Of a DNA stretch of 64,000 nucleotides, positions 11,535-23,968 are shown in pieces. The position numbers and the translations under genes are program-made. The stretch lies in assembly GCF_035222375.1 (NCBI RefSeq), contig NC_085888.1, positions 1,426,001 to 1,490,000 of the forward strand, written 5' to 3'. The stretch is from Podospora pseudocomata. Its lineage: Eukaryota > Ascomycota > Sordariomycetes > Sordariales > Podosporaceae. The notes under the pieces are model-generated. The model had not been told where the DNA came from. It did no database searches and worked only from the letters and a program-made list of their open reading frames with translations. Position 1 is the stretch's first letter, and every line of letters begins with the position of its first letter.

Positions 11535-11808
11535 ATCACGGCTGAGGTACCCGCAATGGTTCGAGGTTTCTGGAGAGTCCGAAAACATGGAAGAGTCAGG
11601 TCCGGCGCTGATTCAGACAATCATGATCGACAGCTTTAAGCATGTGTCTGCCTCCCAACATTACCACATTGATCGTGATATTGGGATGTTGAGGAATGTG
11701 CATACAAGATTGCTCACTACATCCATCACACCATGGTGTTAAAAGTTGTCTAAATCGCCATTTCATCTATCAAGCCATTATTGGCGCCTTACATCCTCTG
11801 ATGTCCAT

Positions 11809-14800
11809 CTATTCCAGAATGATAGCCGTCTCCAACCTCAAATCCCGACTGCTCGCCCCGATCTGAACCTTGTACTCTCCCCTCCTCATCCTCCACTGCT
11901 GCTTGACGACATCCCACACACTCAAGTCCCTTCTTGTCAACTCAAAGATCACCTTTTTTGTCTCCCCCGGCGCAAGAGGTCCAACCTTCTTGAACCCTCT
12001 CAGCTGTCTAACCGGTGTCTTCCCGTCCTTTTCAGAATTCGGCACACCGAGATAAAGCTGCGCAACCTCTGCTCCGTGCAGATCGCCAGTATTGGTGATG
12101 TGACATGTCACTACCGCCACTACATCCCACAAGTCTGGATGTCCGCCTTGAACGATTTCCTTGTTTTTCTCGGGCCACTCCCCCATGTTGGTATCGACAC
12201 GGGGTTTGGCAGTGGTATGCAAGGATGAATACGAGAATGAGGTGTAGCTCAATCCAAACCCGAATTCGAATCTGGGTGTGATGCCATCTCTGTCAAAGGC
12301 TCGGTAATCGAGCAAGACACCCTCTCTGGAAAAGTCATCTTCGGGAAAGTCTTCATCTTCTGCTCCTGCTGGATCGAGGACAGCGCCGTAGTCTTGCTCT
12401 GATTTGGCAATGGTGTATGGCAGGCGGCCGGATGGGTTGACGTCGCCCCAGAGAATGTCAACCAGACTGTTGCCGGATTCTTGGCCTGGTAGGCCGGCCA
12501 TGACGACGGCTGTTACGTTGGGGTGGGTGATGAATGCTTCGACTAAGCGGATGCTGGTGGAGTGGACGATGACGATGGTGTTGCTGCACCAGCTGGCTAC
12601 GTTGAGCACGAGGTCGTCGCTGAATTTGTCGGTCAGGTTCTTTCTGTCGAATGTCTCGGATGCGTAAGAGTTGATGAAGACTGTACAGGCGTCTGCGTTG
12701 AAGTATGGCGTGGGGTTGCCAGACCAAAAGTCCCAGCGAAGAATGCCCCCTTCTTTGCGTACTCGATGCTGAATCGCCTCAAACGGGCTGACCACATACG
12801 GCGGTGTGGTACTCCCCGATCCACCCCCAGTAATCAAGGTCCCATTAAACGTCTCCCACCCATTATTCTCCTCATACCCACCCCCATACCGATCCCTGTT
12901 CGTCCACGGACTGGCCTTCACCTGAGCATCATACCCGAAAACGCAAACAAACCTCCGCTTCTTCCCCAACGGCAACGTCCCCTTCTCATTCTTCACCACC
13001 ACCGTCCCCGCCGCCCCAATCTCCCTAATCAACTCCCCATGATCCTCCATCACATCCACCGCGCCATGCCTCTCCAAATTCCCCCATATCGCCCTCTCCG
13101 GATATCCCCTATCCTGGCCCAGCAGATACCACCCCGCCAACACCCTCCTCGCCATATCATCCACCCTCTCCTCACCCACACTCCCATTCCTCACCGCCTC
13201 CTCCAAACTGCTCCCCCAAAACCCCTTCCCCGGCATCACCAAATCCAACCCCGCATTCGCACTCCCCACCCCACTGACCTGCCCATCCCAATCACTAACC
13301 ACAAACCCCTCAAACCCCAACTCTTGCTTCAACACCCCATTGATCAACTTGGAATTCTGACACCCATACGAGTGGTTAACCCGCTGGTAACTACACATCA
13401 CCCCCCCCATCCCCTCCTTCAACCCCTCCATAAAAGGCCAAACATACACCTCATGCAACGTCCTATCATCAACCTCGGCACTAACAGCATGCCGTCCAGT
13501 ATCCCAATCCAACCTCCTCCTCGTCTCCTGCTCATTTCCCACCCAGTGTTTCCCCACCGCTACCACACCCTGCTCTTGCATAGCTCTTGTCACCTTCCCA
13601 AATAACTTTCCCGCCAGATAGGGGTCTGGTCCCCCCCCTTCCCAGCTCCTGCCCCCTTTGATTATCCTGCCTATGGGCCCGGCGACGGGACCAAGAGCAA
13701 TGTTCACACCGCGGTTGTGAAACTCCCTACCTAAGGCGCGGCCATAAAGGGACATGAGATCTGTGTCAAAGGTTGCGGCGAGATGGATACCCGCGGGAAA
13801 GGCGGAGACATATTCCTGGCCGCGGAGAGAGGCAGGGCCATCGGCTATGCAGAGGGAGGGGATGGATAGTCTGGGGATTGGGGCGGTGTTACCCACGCAA
13901 GGGCCCGCATGGCCGATGGTGAGGTTGAGTTTTTCTTGGAGGGTGAGGTTGGAGACGAGGAGGGAGGCGAGGTGGTGGGGGTGGGACCAGAGGGGGGTGG
14001 TGCCGTTGGCGGTTGCTTGGTAGGGACAGTAATGTTAGTACGAGAAAAATATATTGTTTTGAGAAAGTTGTGCCCCGGTGATCAAAGGTTGCGGCACGAG
14101 TGGGTTGGTTTGTAGTGTTGGGTTACATTGGATGTAGCTATAGGTATGTGTGGTCGATCATAATAGGGCTGATATCATAGAATAGGGGCAATACATACGG
14201 GCAGGATAAACCGGTGGACTGCGGCCATAGAATGGCAGTTCTGAAGGGGCCTTGTATGGTACAAACTCATCCCTGTGCCCTTGCTCGATGAGGATAGACT
14301 TTTGATGATTTCGAGATGTGTGCGGGTTGGCGAGGGTTTGAATGGCTGACAGCACCGAGATGGCGGCTTTCTTGGTGCTGAGCTTCCACTTTGGGGTCTT
14401 GCCAGCTGCACTTCCTCCGCCTGCAGATCGTGGGTTTGGGCCCCAGAAGCTGGTATAGCGGCCAATGTTCTTGAGACACTTCATGAGGGGCAGGATGATG
14501 TGTGTGGTGAGTTGGCGGGCTAAGATGGTAGTGTTATGCGGCTATCAATGCATGTCACAAAGCTGGGTGGCGATTCGTTAGGCTGGTACCGAGAGCAGCC
14601 AGGCAGATAGCGGCAGTGAGAAACAGGGTCACCAAGACAGCCTGACGGATGATGAACGAGTGAGATGAGTGAGATGAAATGGATGTTGTATGACAAAAAG
14701 TCCTTCTTTTTGTGAGAGTGAGATCTTTCTGACCGCCTGTTGTTTGTTGAGAGCTGCACATGGGTTGTTTGCTGCAAGGCCCGGGCCGCGGTGTGGCCAT
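11809..14800 (-). CDS. Membrane-anchored GH3 beta-glucosidase
   Basis: Glycoside hydrolase family 3, cleaving terminal beta-linked glucose from oligosaccharides. Three exons (14800-14590, 14519-14199, 14015-11809) give 912 residues; a start at 14851 would add 17. Introns are 70 and 183 nt, the second with branch TACTAAC and an AAG acceptor. Residues 1-48 are cytoplasmic and 49-70 form a signal-anchor helix (IIRQAVLVTLFLTAAICLAA). Residues 71-177 are a long spacer. The (alpha/beta)8 domain starts near residue 200 (LTLQEKLNLTIGHAGPCVGN) and contains GKHWVGNEQE and the nucleophile motif GFVVSDWDGQ (Asp419). The second domain carries GLPGQESGNSLVDILWGDVN, and a fibronectin III-like end follows (AEVAQLYLGVP, PVRQLRGFKKV). 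No secreted-type signal peptide is present; the type II anchor suggests activity at the cell surface or in the secretory pathway. Confidence 0.9.
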
Positions 14801-17800
14801 GGCGGGGTCGGTCCCGGTGCGCTGGGTCACCAGCAGGGCATCCGTCAGCACCCAAACCTCAACTGTCGAGGGGTGTCATCCATCATCAACCATCCCATCT
14901 TTCTTTGTTCCAAGACCTCATCAGAGTGATGTATCCCATGGAGTCGAAAGCTCCCCTCATTTGGATACCGCCACACCCAAGGTAATAACCGATGTTTCAT
15001 GTTGCCTAGTACCTCCAAGTTCACACTCAGATCATCCCTCACAGGTGAGTCATGAAGAAGCAAGGTATGCCCATGCTTTATTTGCAGCTTCAATATAGCT
15101 TCATGTGACACCAAACCATCCCCCATCGAGCAGGTCCCTCTCTCAGCCCAACGACACACACGATGCAACTGCCCATCGGGACAAAGCAGAATTGCATCGT
15201 GGCAGCACATACACCCAAGCAACATCTTATCGCGATAAAGTGATCCCCAGTCGCCCCCATCCAATCGATCATGACCACCACCACCACCACAAGAAATATC
15301 CAGGCGCTTGCCTCGCTTTTATTTTTCTGGCCTCAATCCAATAAATCTTGGTCACAGAATGAAAAGAGTGGCAAATGAGCGAGCCCCTTGAAATAAGGAC
15401 CAATCTTCAAAACACCTCAAAACCGGGTTAATCCAACCGCCATCTCGCAGAGGACCTACCGACCTACCCTATCGCATCTCGCTCCGTCCCGCCCTTCCCC
15501 CGCGGCGCCGTGGTCCAATTCCCGAAAGGCCCAGCCACAAAATGCACAACCACCCTTGAGCCATCACCAGCCGGTTTGACCACCACCACTTGATGAGAAT
15601 TATCCGGGTTACTATTCATTGTCTCGGCCGGCAAGGCGGGCTCCCAGTATCATCCCCTCCCGGGGCTGGAAAGATGGGGGGAAACACACAGGAGAGCTGC
15701 TCACCCTTCTTTGTACTCTGTATCACAGATGGTGGAAAGTAGCCTTGGTGTAGAATACGAGAACGCCGAAGCATCGCGAGGCTCGCCTGATCAAGGTGAG
15801 TTTACCGAGCGGGAAGCGGTTGACGCCGTTAAGGTGCATCTGCAACACAATGCCAATGGTAATGTTAAGCTTTTGCCCATCTTCCTCGCGTCTGCGCAAT
15901 CCCGTCATTCTCCCCTCACTTCTGGTCAGGCACAAATATCGATATTACCCCGCATGGGGGAAAGACGCGTCGGCGTATGGAGGGAATACCTCGCGCAAGG
16001 CGCATCCCGGGGTATAGGAACATATCAGCGCATTCTCTGGCTAATAGTGGTGCGCTTGAAGAAATTGCCTGTCACACAATAGGAATGTCGAACCCTAGCC
16101 TTGTAATCCTATCACGCAACGAGGTATGTATTGGCAAGACAGAGTCAGGTGTTGGTGTGTATGATGCCGTGGAACGGAGCACGGCCGTCGTGCCTCGCTC
16201 CCCCGTGGGACAATGGACCTCCAAGGTGAGGTGTGCAACCCGGGTCCGAGGACGGGGACGGAGGGAGGAAGAGTGTTGATGATCAATCCTTGGTAGAACT
16301 CACCGGAAATTCTGTGAGGAAAATTGTCTCCAAGCCGACATCTCCCCGTCGTTCCAAAGGCCCGAGTCCAGAACACTTCTCCGGATATTGCCCCCGGTAG
16401 TGCGAAGTAAATCGCGGAAGATCCCTTCCCTCTTCTGGTACTTCCGAGGATCCGCTATCATCTCTCTCCCCACCGCGACCCGGAAATCGTTCCAAGGCAA
16501 CGGGAAAATTGCCCAGCAACCACAAGTGCCACGAGGGGAATTCCCACTGGTTTCAGCCTTGATCAGGAGCTAATTCCCAACACCCGGCATTGCAAACCTT
16601 GGAAAGCAATCGACGATTTCCACGATGTGCCGGTCATAATGACGACGACGACATTGCCGAGCGATCACGGTGGTGTCCGATATTGCGCACAGTGGAGTTT
16701 TGTTCACTTTTTTTTTGCATTTCTCAGCTCCGGGGCTTTGGCCTTGAGTGGAGAGGAAATTTACATTTTCCGCCTGTTGGGTAATGAGAAGAAGCAAAGG
16801 CGGCGCAGAAGTTGATTGCTGGATCTTTTGGTGGTGGTGGTGGTGGTGGAACAAGTCAGCCATGTCGGCGTGTTTTTCGAAATTCCTTCTGTCGGCGCCG
16901 AAGGCGAGGCTTTGTGCTGCCAGTCAAGCCCTCCGACGGCACCGCGGAGGCCCAGCCAGTGCCTTGCACTGTAACAAGTGCGATGCTGAGAAACCGTGAT
17001 ACCTACTGTTGGGTCTTGTGCAGGTAGCAAATGGTTTCTTTTACCATCCCTTGGTTGGGGGGCGGGGAGGGAGGCGATCGGCAGTGTTCGAAAGAATGTC
17101 CTTGTCGCAGGATGGAGCTGTTTGTTCTTCATTCAGCTCCAGCGAGATCGCGAGACATACGCTTTGATGTCTCTGCATTTTGTTGACTTGAACCCCTAAT
17201 GCCCCTGCAGACTGCGCAAGCTTGCCCATTCTTTTGGCTCTTGTTCTTCTGTCGGATCTCAGGATGAAGCCAGATGATGAATTGATTGCGATATTTTGCA
17301 TCACTCACAGGCCCAGGGGTGCTGAAAAATCCAGGGGGCTCTCGTGGGAGTGGAGGTTGCGTCCCCGCGGGGCCAGCCCCAATGAGGTTAAGCGTCAGGA
17401 ACAGCCGTTTTATTGGATCGCGGAAGCATTGACGGACCCGTGATGGTGGGACGGATGTGCGCGGTTAACGGCCAGGGGGGGAGGGGGGCGTGAATATAGC
17501 CATCAGGGGGGAGAAGGCAGGAAGCAGCGAGAACGCTTGTCGAAGGTTGGAACACTTTTTGACTTCTGACAGCCAGTGGCTCCTGAACTGCCCCTTGGCA
17601 GATTTTGGTGATGCTCCTCATGACGGCCATCTTCGGGGCTGCTTTTGTGCCTGGCCGAGGATGCCCGGCTCACTGCCGAGGGCCCGACCGGCCGTAGCAT
17701 TTCCAGACTGTTATTTCTCTGTTGTCCGAGGTCGGGTGAGGTCTGTCCGCTCTGCAACCCTCTCGTCGGCCTCGTCACATCGTGCGGAGGGAAACGAATG

Positions 17801-20371
17801 GGCGGGAGGCGCCAAAACGGGCTCGCTTGGCCGGTCCAATCGGGAACAGATGCTATCACCATTGGCAAGTTGAAATTGGGACCATTTCTTTGTTTTCCGA
17901 CCGTGAATTCGTTTGAGGCTCTGCGTCCATGTCCGCACACCGTCACTGGATGCACTTGTCCGCCGTGCTGGCCACAGAGATCACCCCACGATCGTCTGCA
18001 GGCCTCATTCGTTTGCCTTCGGGAATTCCCACCAAGATTGACGCCATCCATCCATGGTGACCAAGATGCGGGGGTGTGCATCTTCCCTGCCCCCTTTCCC
18101 CCGCATTTTTTTGCCGCCCGGTGACAGAGACTCGAAGGAGGGATTTTGGCGGCGCAGAGTAAAGGAGAAGGATAGGTGCTGCTGCTTGGTTTGCTTTTGT
18201 CTTTTCATAGCGCCGATGCAAAGAGTTAATCGAGTTGGAGTCTTGGATCTTTTGGGTGGTTGAAGATGGTGGGGCGGTTGCGGAAGACTGCCGGAGACAA
18301 TCGTCCAGTGCCACGATAGCAGCGACCAATCTGCACTCAGGATACGCTTCAGAAAAAGGGGGGTTGTATTCCGTCGTGTTCTGTTCTGGACCCTGAACAT
18401 GTCTCGGAGTTCTTCTTGTAGTGACGTGAAGTGCCAATGGGAGGATTTGGCTGGAGAGTTGTATCATGAAGCTGATCCGGGGCACAGTGGGGGAGGACGC
18501 GCAAACATCAAAACCAATGCCGAATGGTGAGTGCCGGATGCCGGATCTTGTCCTCTTCTAACCAACCGCTCCAGAGTTTGCTTCCGAATTCAGCGGCAGA
18601 TAGGCTGAAAAGGGGGCAATGGGCAGCGGAGAAGGGTTACAGCTTCATGCGTACCGTGCAGTGTGCCGTGGCATGTTCTGTTTCTGCCCTGGCAGCTCCT
18701 GCATCTGCGCCATGGAAACCATCACTTTCAGGGCGACGGACGAAGTGTTGAAACTAGCGTAGGCTTCGTAAGGTAGCGTGTGCCATTCACTTCTGAAGCT
18801 GGGCTGACTTGTCAACCCCATTGTCTCTTTCTTTCCACTCGGTCGGGAACACAAAGTGTGCACACAATTAAAGCGCAAAAGTTGCATGTCATGGATCCGT
18901 ATGAGACTGTTCCAGGTCGACACAGGCAAGGAGGTGCTGGTTCGAGGTCATGGCAACGGGCAGCAGTTTCCCCTCACACAGCTCGAGGCACTGACCAGTC
19001 GTTTTCGTCTGTTTCCGTTTCCAAAATTTCTTCTTCATCCCCTGTTCATTTGTTGCGTGCACACCCCACTGTCCCCCACCTGAAGCTCTCACGCAGGTCC
19101 TGACCAATGAAGAGCGGTGACTGCTGTTGGTGCACGGACTCCTATGGGGCCGAACGAATCCAGGGAAAGGGGTCACAGCCAATGATGAACCCCAATTCCG
19201 GGATGTCTCGGGGTCTTAGGCACACGCCCCTCTTCGGCGGTTTTGACAGCGAGATGCTGGCCTGCCTGACTTGATCTCCACCTGCGCTGGGAGTGTGCCG
19301 TGGATGCAATCTTGCCCTGGGCCGCTGGACCTGGCTTGTCTTCTCCCAAGGTCCTGCTGCTTTTCCCCAGATCCAAAATCTCGTCAGATCCCCCCCCGTT
19401 CTAGGTTTCCAACCTCACCTCACCTGTCGACGCTTTCTTCAACTGCCGGTCCTGTTCTCGCGCCGCTCTTTTCCCTTCGCAACACGCTCGTTGATCCGCT
19501 CATTTGCCTGTCGAACCGACCACCCGCGTAGCACTCGACCGATTCCGAAGAAAGACCACACGAGACACATTCTTTTGATCCGAACTCCTCGATATCTTCT
19601 TCACATCTTGCCACCCTTCTTCAGCCCAAGCAGCTCAGCTCAGCTCAGTCCAGGGCTCAATACGAAGTACCGAAGTCAACTACTGCCGCCGGGCTATTCT
19701 GCCAGGAACCATCCACGGGAGGGTGCAGCATCAACGTGCCACTGCCGTTTAACTCCGTACCGCATGTCGATTCGATAGCCTGCGCCCGCCGCTTCACTCC
19801 TATCTTGGTCGTTTATTTCACTGGAACTGCCTCCCAACTTGTTTATGTTTCCACAGCAATCCCTTTGAACTGGTTTTTTTTGGTGGACGCTAGGCTGTTA
19901 GCTGGGAGACATCAACTCTTTTGGCCACGCTAATGGTGAGTGAGCACCTGATCAACATTCCCCCGCCCTATAACCTGGTCTGCCAGTCGGAGCTGGACCG
20001 CTCCCCTGTGAATTCACCCGGTTGCCCCAACTCGTTGGAAAAGGATCGGGGACTCGGAGAAGGCAATTTTGGTCAGGCAAGGGCGTTGGGCTCTTGTCGA
20101 TCATATTGGTAGACCGCTGTTCTCACCTTCACTTCACACCCAGCTTCACATCCCAACTCTTTATGAGTGAAAACCCGCCAATGTGTGCAAATGAATTATG
20201 CTGACAGGTTCCCTTTTCATCCAGTCTGTGTGATATCCACCCGAGTTGTATTGGTCAATTTCACCGCCCCTTTCGCTACATCTTCATCTGCCGCCTCTCC
20301 TGCGCGGTGCATCACCAAGTCAAGAATCGACAAGCTTGCTCATCGATTGAATAGAAAAACAGTTTCTCAAC
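14801..20371. other. 5.5-kb region without recognisable genes
   Basis: Upstream of the GH3 gene on one side and of the long disordered-protein gene on the other. The frames present are short, overlap on several strands and show no family pattern. C/T-rich stretches from about 19.4 kb look like leader sequence of the gene at 20372. Short upstream ATGs such as those at 19293 and 19921 could form upstream frames in that leader. Confidence 0.5.
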
Positions 20372-23300
20372 ATGAACCGGTTCAGGACAAAGAAGAAGCA
20401 GAAGGAGGTGGAGGCGCCGACGACTCGGTCGAGTGAGGACTCGGAGCAGTCGTCTCTTCCCTTCAGAGGGTTTCGCAATCGCAAAAAGGTTCAGCAGGAG
20501 GAGACCAAGCCAGAGTTCGATCTCGCCACTGCTCTTCCTTCCACCGATGATTTCCGGACAAGTCTGTTGATGTCTAACCTCTCCGCCCGGTTCTCCATGT
20601 TGAGGGAACAAGATGATCCAAACACCAAGATTGGGAAGGCCAGCGATGACAGCGTATTATACCCAAATCGACAGTCCCGTATGGCCGACTTTGGGTTCGC
20701 TGGTGGTGCTGGTTTGGCTGATATCGCTGAGGTGGAGTCGATCAGGGCTGCTACTTTTTTGCGAAAAGACTCTTTTGCGTCGGATGACACTGACGTGAAA
20801 GGGGGTGTTATGAACCGTTCAAAGCCGCTAGAGGGCAACAACTTGTTTGGCGGGCGACAAAAAGTTTACAAAATTCCGGCTGGGTCAAAGGCTGCTGCAG
20901 GAGGCCTGGGAGGACGGGCTTTGTACGACGACGACGTTCCAATGTCGGCTTTTCAGAAATGGAGACAAGCTGAACGGGAGAGGTCTATGGAGAGAGGAGA
21001 GGCTCAGTCAGATCAGCCCGAAGAAGATGTTGAGCCAACGCGGTCGGCATCTCCTCCACCCAGTGCGTACGACCAAAAAAGGGAGACATCCTCAACCATG
21101 TCATCAGCTTCCAACTTGGCTCGCAACTCCACAGCGGCCACTTCGATTACCTCTCAGACTGCCAATAGCATCAAGGATCCGTCCTCAGCGGCAACTTCCT
21201 CGACTACCGCGAATACTGGGCCCGTCACGAGAGCGAGACGGCTGTATGAGCAGGGTCTTAATCAGGATCTACAAGAGCAGCAATCCTCTGCCTTGTCTCG
21301 TCTCGACACAATGACCCGCCAAAGACCCTTTGGCACCCGCAATGACGCAGGCGCGGCACCTTCCCCCTCAACTGCCTTTGCTCTCGACAGATCAGTGAGC
21401 GAGAGACGGGCAATGTTGGCGAAGGCTAGCGCCCCAAATCTGAGGACACCCAGCTCTGCCACCACTGCGTCTCCTGTGAGCTCAGCGAGCTCAGTTCGGA
21501 AGCCTTCGCCTCAGCCTGAAGCAAAGACAAACTTCGGCGCCGCACCCCCTCTCAGTCCACCCATCAGCGAGACCGGCGAACAGCCCTTCCTGCCAATTCA
21601 GCCAAACGATGTTGGCAAGGCGACGGCCCTTGGCATGTTCCAGAAGCCATCGCAACCGTATGATGAATCCACGTACGCCCAGCGCCAGATTCAGCTGCAA
21701 CAGGGCAGGGAGACCCCTACCCCAAAAATCAGCCTCGATGCCAGCAGCAACCTTTCGCCGCCGTCACAAGCCTCACAGGGGATGCCGCCAACCCCGGTTC
21801 CCGACTCCGAGCTTCCAACCCCACCGATCATCTCCAACCTAAACCTGTCTCTCTCCACGCCCGACCTCAACCTCCAACGCCCGGCTGACGAGGACCACCC
21901 AGCTCTCAGGCAATCAGCAATGCCTACCCCCCTCTCCGTCACCCGAAGGGTTTCTAGCCCGCCTCCGACCATCCAGACATCGTCTGAAGAGTCTGAAGAG
22001 CCAGTGCCGATCGATTCGCCAACCCTGGGCCCAGCTCCCGGCTTGGCTGGCTTGAGCGGCATGGTTCGCCAACACCTGCGTAGTGAAAGCACAAACTCGT
22101 CGATCTACGACGGCGGACCTCAGACATCAGGCGTTGACTCCCGCTTCAACACGACACTGTTCAGCCCATCTATTGTTAACGACCTTGCGTCCCGCTCAAA
22201 CCCTTGGATGAATGGTGATCAAGAGTGGGCTGTTTCGTACTACGGCGGTAACCCTGACAAGGAGCCAGCCCCAGAGACAGCTAACCCAGATGTAACCCCC
22301 GAAGCCAAGGCCGATATCACCGAAGAAGAAGTCGATGAGTTTGCCACCCAGCTCGCCGATGCCCGCCGTCGTGTCAGGGAGAAGTTGACGTCGTATGTCG
22401 AGTCCGATAGCAGCAGAGCCGGTTCCCCTGTGCCCCAAGAGGCGGCGCCTCCCCCATCATCAACATCATTGAGTCTTGGTATCCTCAAGTCGAAGTCGAG
22501 CAAGGGTTCCATTGTGGAGCGATCGCGAAACACTAGCGCTGCGCCATCGAAAGTCACCAAGCTGCTGGGAATTGGTGCTGCAACCATGAGCACGTCTCCG
22601 TTGCCAACCAAGCAATCCTTCGATGACAAGGATGTCTCGACACTTGCCACTATGAGAGAGGAGTCCAGACAGCAAGAGGTCGAGTCGCAGGACACCCGCC
22701 ATTCTTCGGAATCAGCGACTAGCGGTGAACCAGCGACCAAGCCAGAGGATGAAGACAGTTCCCGTACTCCTCCTGGTCTGAGAGCGTTCCAGAAAGCCAG
22801 ACGGGAACTTCAGAAACGCAAGGAGCTGGAGACGCTGGCGCGCCGTCAAGCCACGCAAACATCAGCCGCTGCCGATGGCCAAACACCCCTTCAGCCACCC
22901 CCTAGAGCTGACCGTAGCATGAACCAACGCTCGCCGCCGAGCGGCGATAGGAGACCGCCTCCCGTAACATACCGGCCACGTGCTCCCAGTGACGAAAGCA
23001 ACTACAGCAACTCCCCGAGTGGACGCGATCGCAGTGGCTCAGAGAGATCGGAGGGTGGTGGTCGTTCGCATAGCCGCCCTCCTCGCCTGATGACCAACGG
23101 CAACATTATGTCTCACGACCAGTTGGCTCCCTGTAGTGCTCGCACACCAATGATGCGCTCTCCTGGTCTGCCAGGGACTGACATCAAGGGGTCTCCCATC
23201 ATGCCTCCTCATCCCTATCCCGGCCGCGGGGTTCCGTCGCCGGCCGCCTCTCCCATGCTCAACCAGTCGAGATCAGTCGGAAATCTGGCTCTACACACGA

Positions 23301-23968
23301 ATCGCCTCGGTATTGACGTCCACCCCGGGCAACCCTCACCCATTTCTCCCATGGGCCTCCCCTCCCCGTCGCCCTATGGTGCTGGAGCATCGCCCTCGCC
23401 GGTTGGAACACCCACTTCGTTCGGTCCCCGGATAGGTCGACAACCATCAGTCTCTCAATCGCCAGCCTTGGGACCGGTGAATGCGAAGCGAATTGTCGAC
23501 AAGCGAGAAATTTCCGAACCCACGCTCATGTCAGCCACCACTCGCGTCCCAACCGTTAACCTCCCCCACCAGCGTGCTATGGGCCCGGATGGAAACGATA
23601 GAGGACGCCCGTATCCGGAGTCGAGGTCACGTTCGAGCAGTCGCGGGGGTGCGCCGCCGCCTCTGCCTCCGATCAATCCACGACGCAGACGAGATGATTC
23701 GAGTGCTGGGCGCATGACGGAAGATTCCGGCATGGCTGCCCCGAGGTTGCCTTTCGCCAGCCAAGCGAACCACAGTGCTTCCAGTCTTGACCATGCCAGC
23801 GAAGACGAGATGGGCCGCCGCAGACTGCGCAAGGCTAGGCCCTCCGATGGACCTACTCCCCCAAGCCCCAGGACCTCTGGCGGAACTCGGGACAAGAGCC
23901 CACCATTTCTTGCCAAGGGCCCTCTGCCGAGAATGAACCCAGGCATGGGCCCCGGTGGCATGATTTAA
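20372..23968 (+). CDS. Large intrinsically disordered fungal protein (1198 aa)
   Basis: Single uninterrupted exon. The N-terminus is basic (MNRFRTKKKQKEVEAPTTR) and is followed by the more ordered-looking LPSTDDFRTSLLMSNLSARF. A region with VYKIPAG and DDDVPMSAFQKWRQAERERS comes next, then hundreds of Ser/Pro/Thr/Ala-rich residues. Short charged helices appear at about residues 650-675 (EEEVDEFATQLADARRRVRE) and near 805 (LRAFQKARRELQKRKELETL). The C-terminus is Pro/Gly/Arg-rich and ends FLAKGPLPRMNPGMGPGGMI. No catalytic or membrane domain is visible. The length, lack of introns and clustered Ser-Pro sites suggest a scaffold or a phosphorylated regulator; this is inference only. Confidence 0.8.
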   Translation: MNRFRTKKKQKEVEAPTTRSSEDSEQSSLPFRGFRNRKKVQQEETKPEFDLATALPSTDDFRTSLLMSNLSARFSMLREQDDPNTKIGKASDDSVLYPNRQSRMADFGFAGGAGLADIAEVESIRAATFLRKDSFASDDTDVKGGVMNRSKPLEGNNLFGGRQKVYKIPAGSKAAAGGLGGRALYDDDVPMSAFQKWRQAERERSMERGEAQSDQPEEDVEPTRSASPPPSAYDQKRETSSTMSSASNLARNSTAATSITSQTANSIKDPSSAATSSTTANTGPVTRARRLYEQGLNQDLQEQQSSALSRLDTMTRQRPFGTRNDAGAAPSPSTAFALDRSVSERRAMLAKASAPNLRTPSSATTASPVSSASSVRKPSPQPEAKTNFGAAPPLSPPISETGEQPFLPIQPNDVGKATALGMFQKPSQPYDESTYAQRQIQLQQGRETPTPKISLDASSNLSPPSQASQGMPPTPVPDSELPTPPIISNLNLSLSTPDLNLQRPADEDHPALRQSAMPTPLSVTRRVSSPPPTIQTSSEESEEPVPIDSPTLGPAPGLAGLSGMVRQHLRSESTNSSIYDGGPQTSGVDSRFNTTLFSPSIVNDLASRSNPWMNGDQEWAVSYYGGNPDKEPAPETANPDVTPEAKADITEEEVDEFATQLADARRRVREKLTSYVESDSSRAGSPVPQEAAPPPSSTSLSLGILKSKSSKGSIVERSRNTSAAPSKVTKLLGIGAATMSTSPLPTKQSFDDKDVSTLATMREESRQQEVESQDTRHSSESATSGEPATKPEDEDSSRTPPGLRAFQKARRELQKRKELETLARRQATQTSAAADGQTPLQPPPRADRSMNQRSPPSGDRRPPPVTYRPRAPSDESNYSNSPSGRDRSGSERSEGGGRSHSRPPRLMTNGNIMSHDQLAPCSARTPMMRSPGLPGTDIKGSPIMPPHPYPGRGVPSPAASPMLNQSRSVGNLALHTNRLGIDVHPGQPSPISPMGLPSPSPYGAGASPSPVGTPTSFGPRIGRQPSVSQSPALGPVNAKRIVDKREISEPTLMSATTRVPTVNLPHQRAMGPDGNDRGRPYPESRSRSSSRGGAPPPLPPINPRRRRDDSSAGRMTEDSGMAAPRLPFASQANHSASSLDHASEDEMGRRRLRKARPSDGPTPPSPRTSGGTRDKSPPFLAKGPLPRMNPGMGPGGMI

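Noticed and set aside
12562-13605. 347-codon forward frame over the GH3 gene
   Set aside because: Pro/His/Leu-rich shadow of the reverse-strand GH3 gene, whose motifs are unmistakable.
17490-18485. Overlapping frames of 100-190 codons on both strands at 17.5-18.5 kb
   Set aside because: No family pattern, inconsistent frames and no plausible introns.
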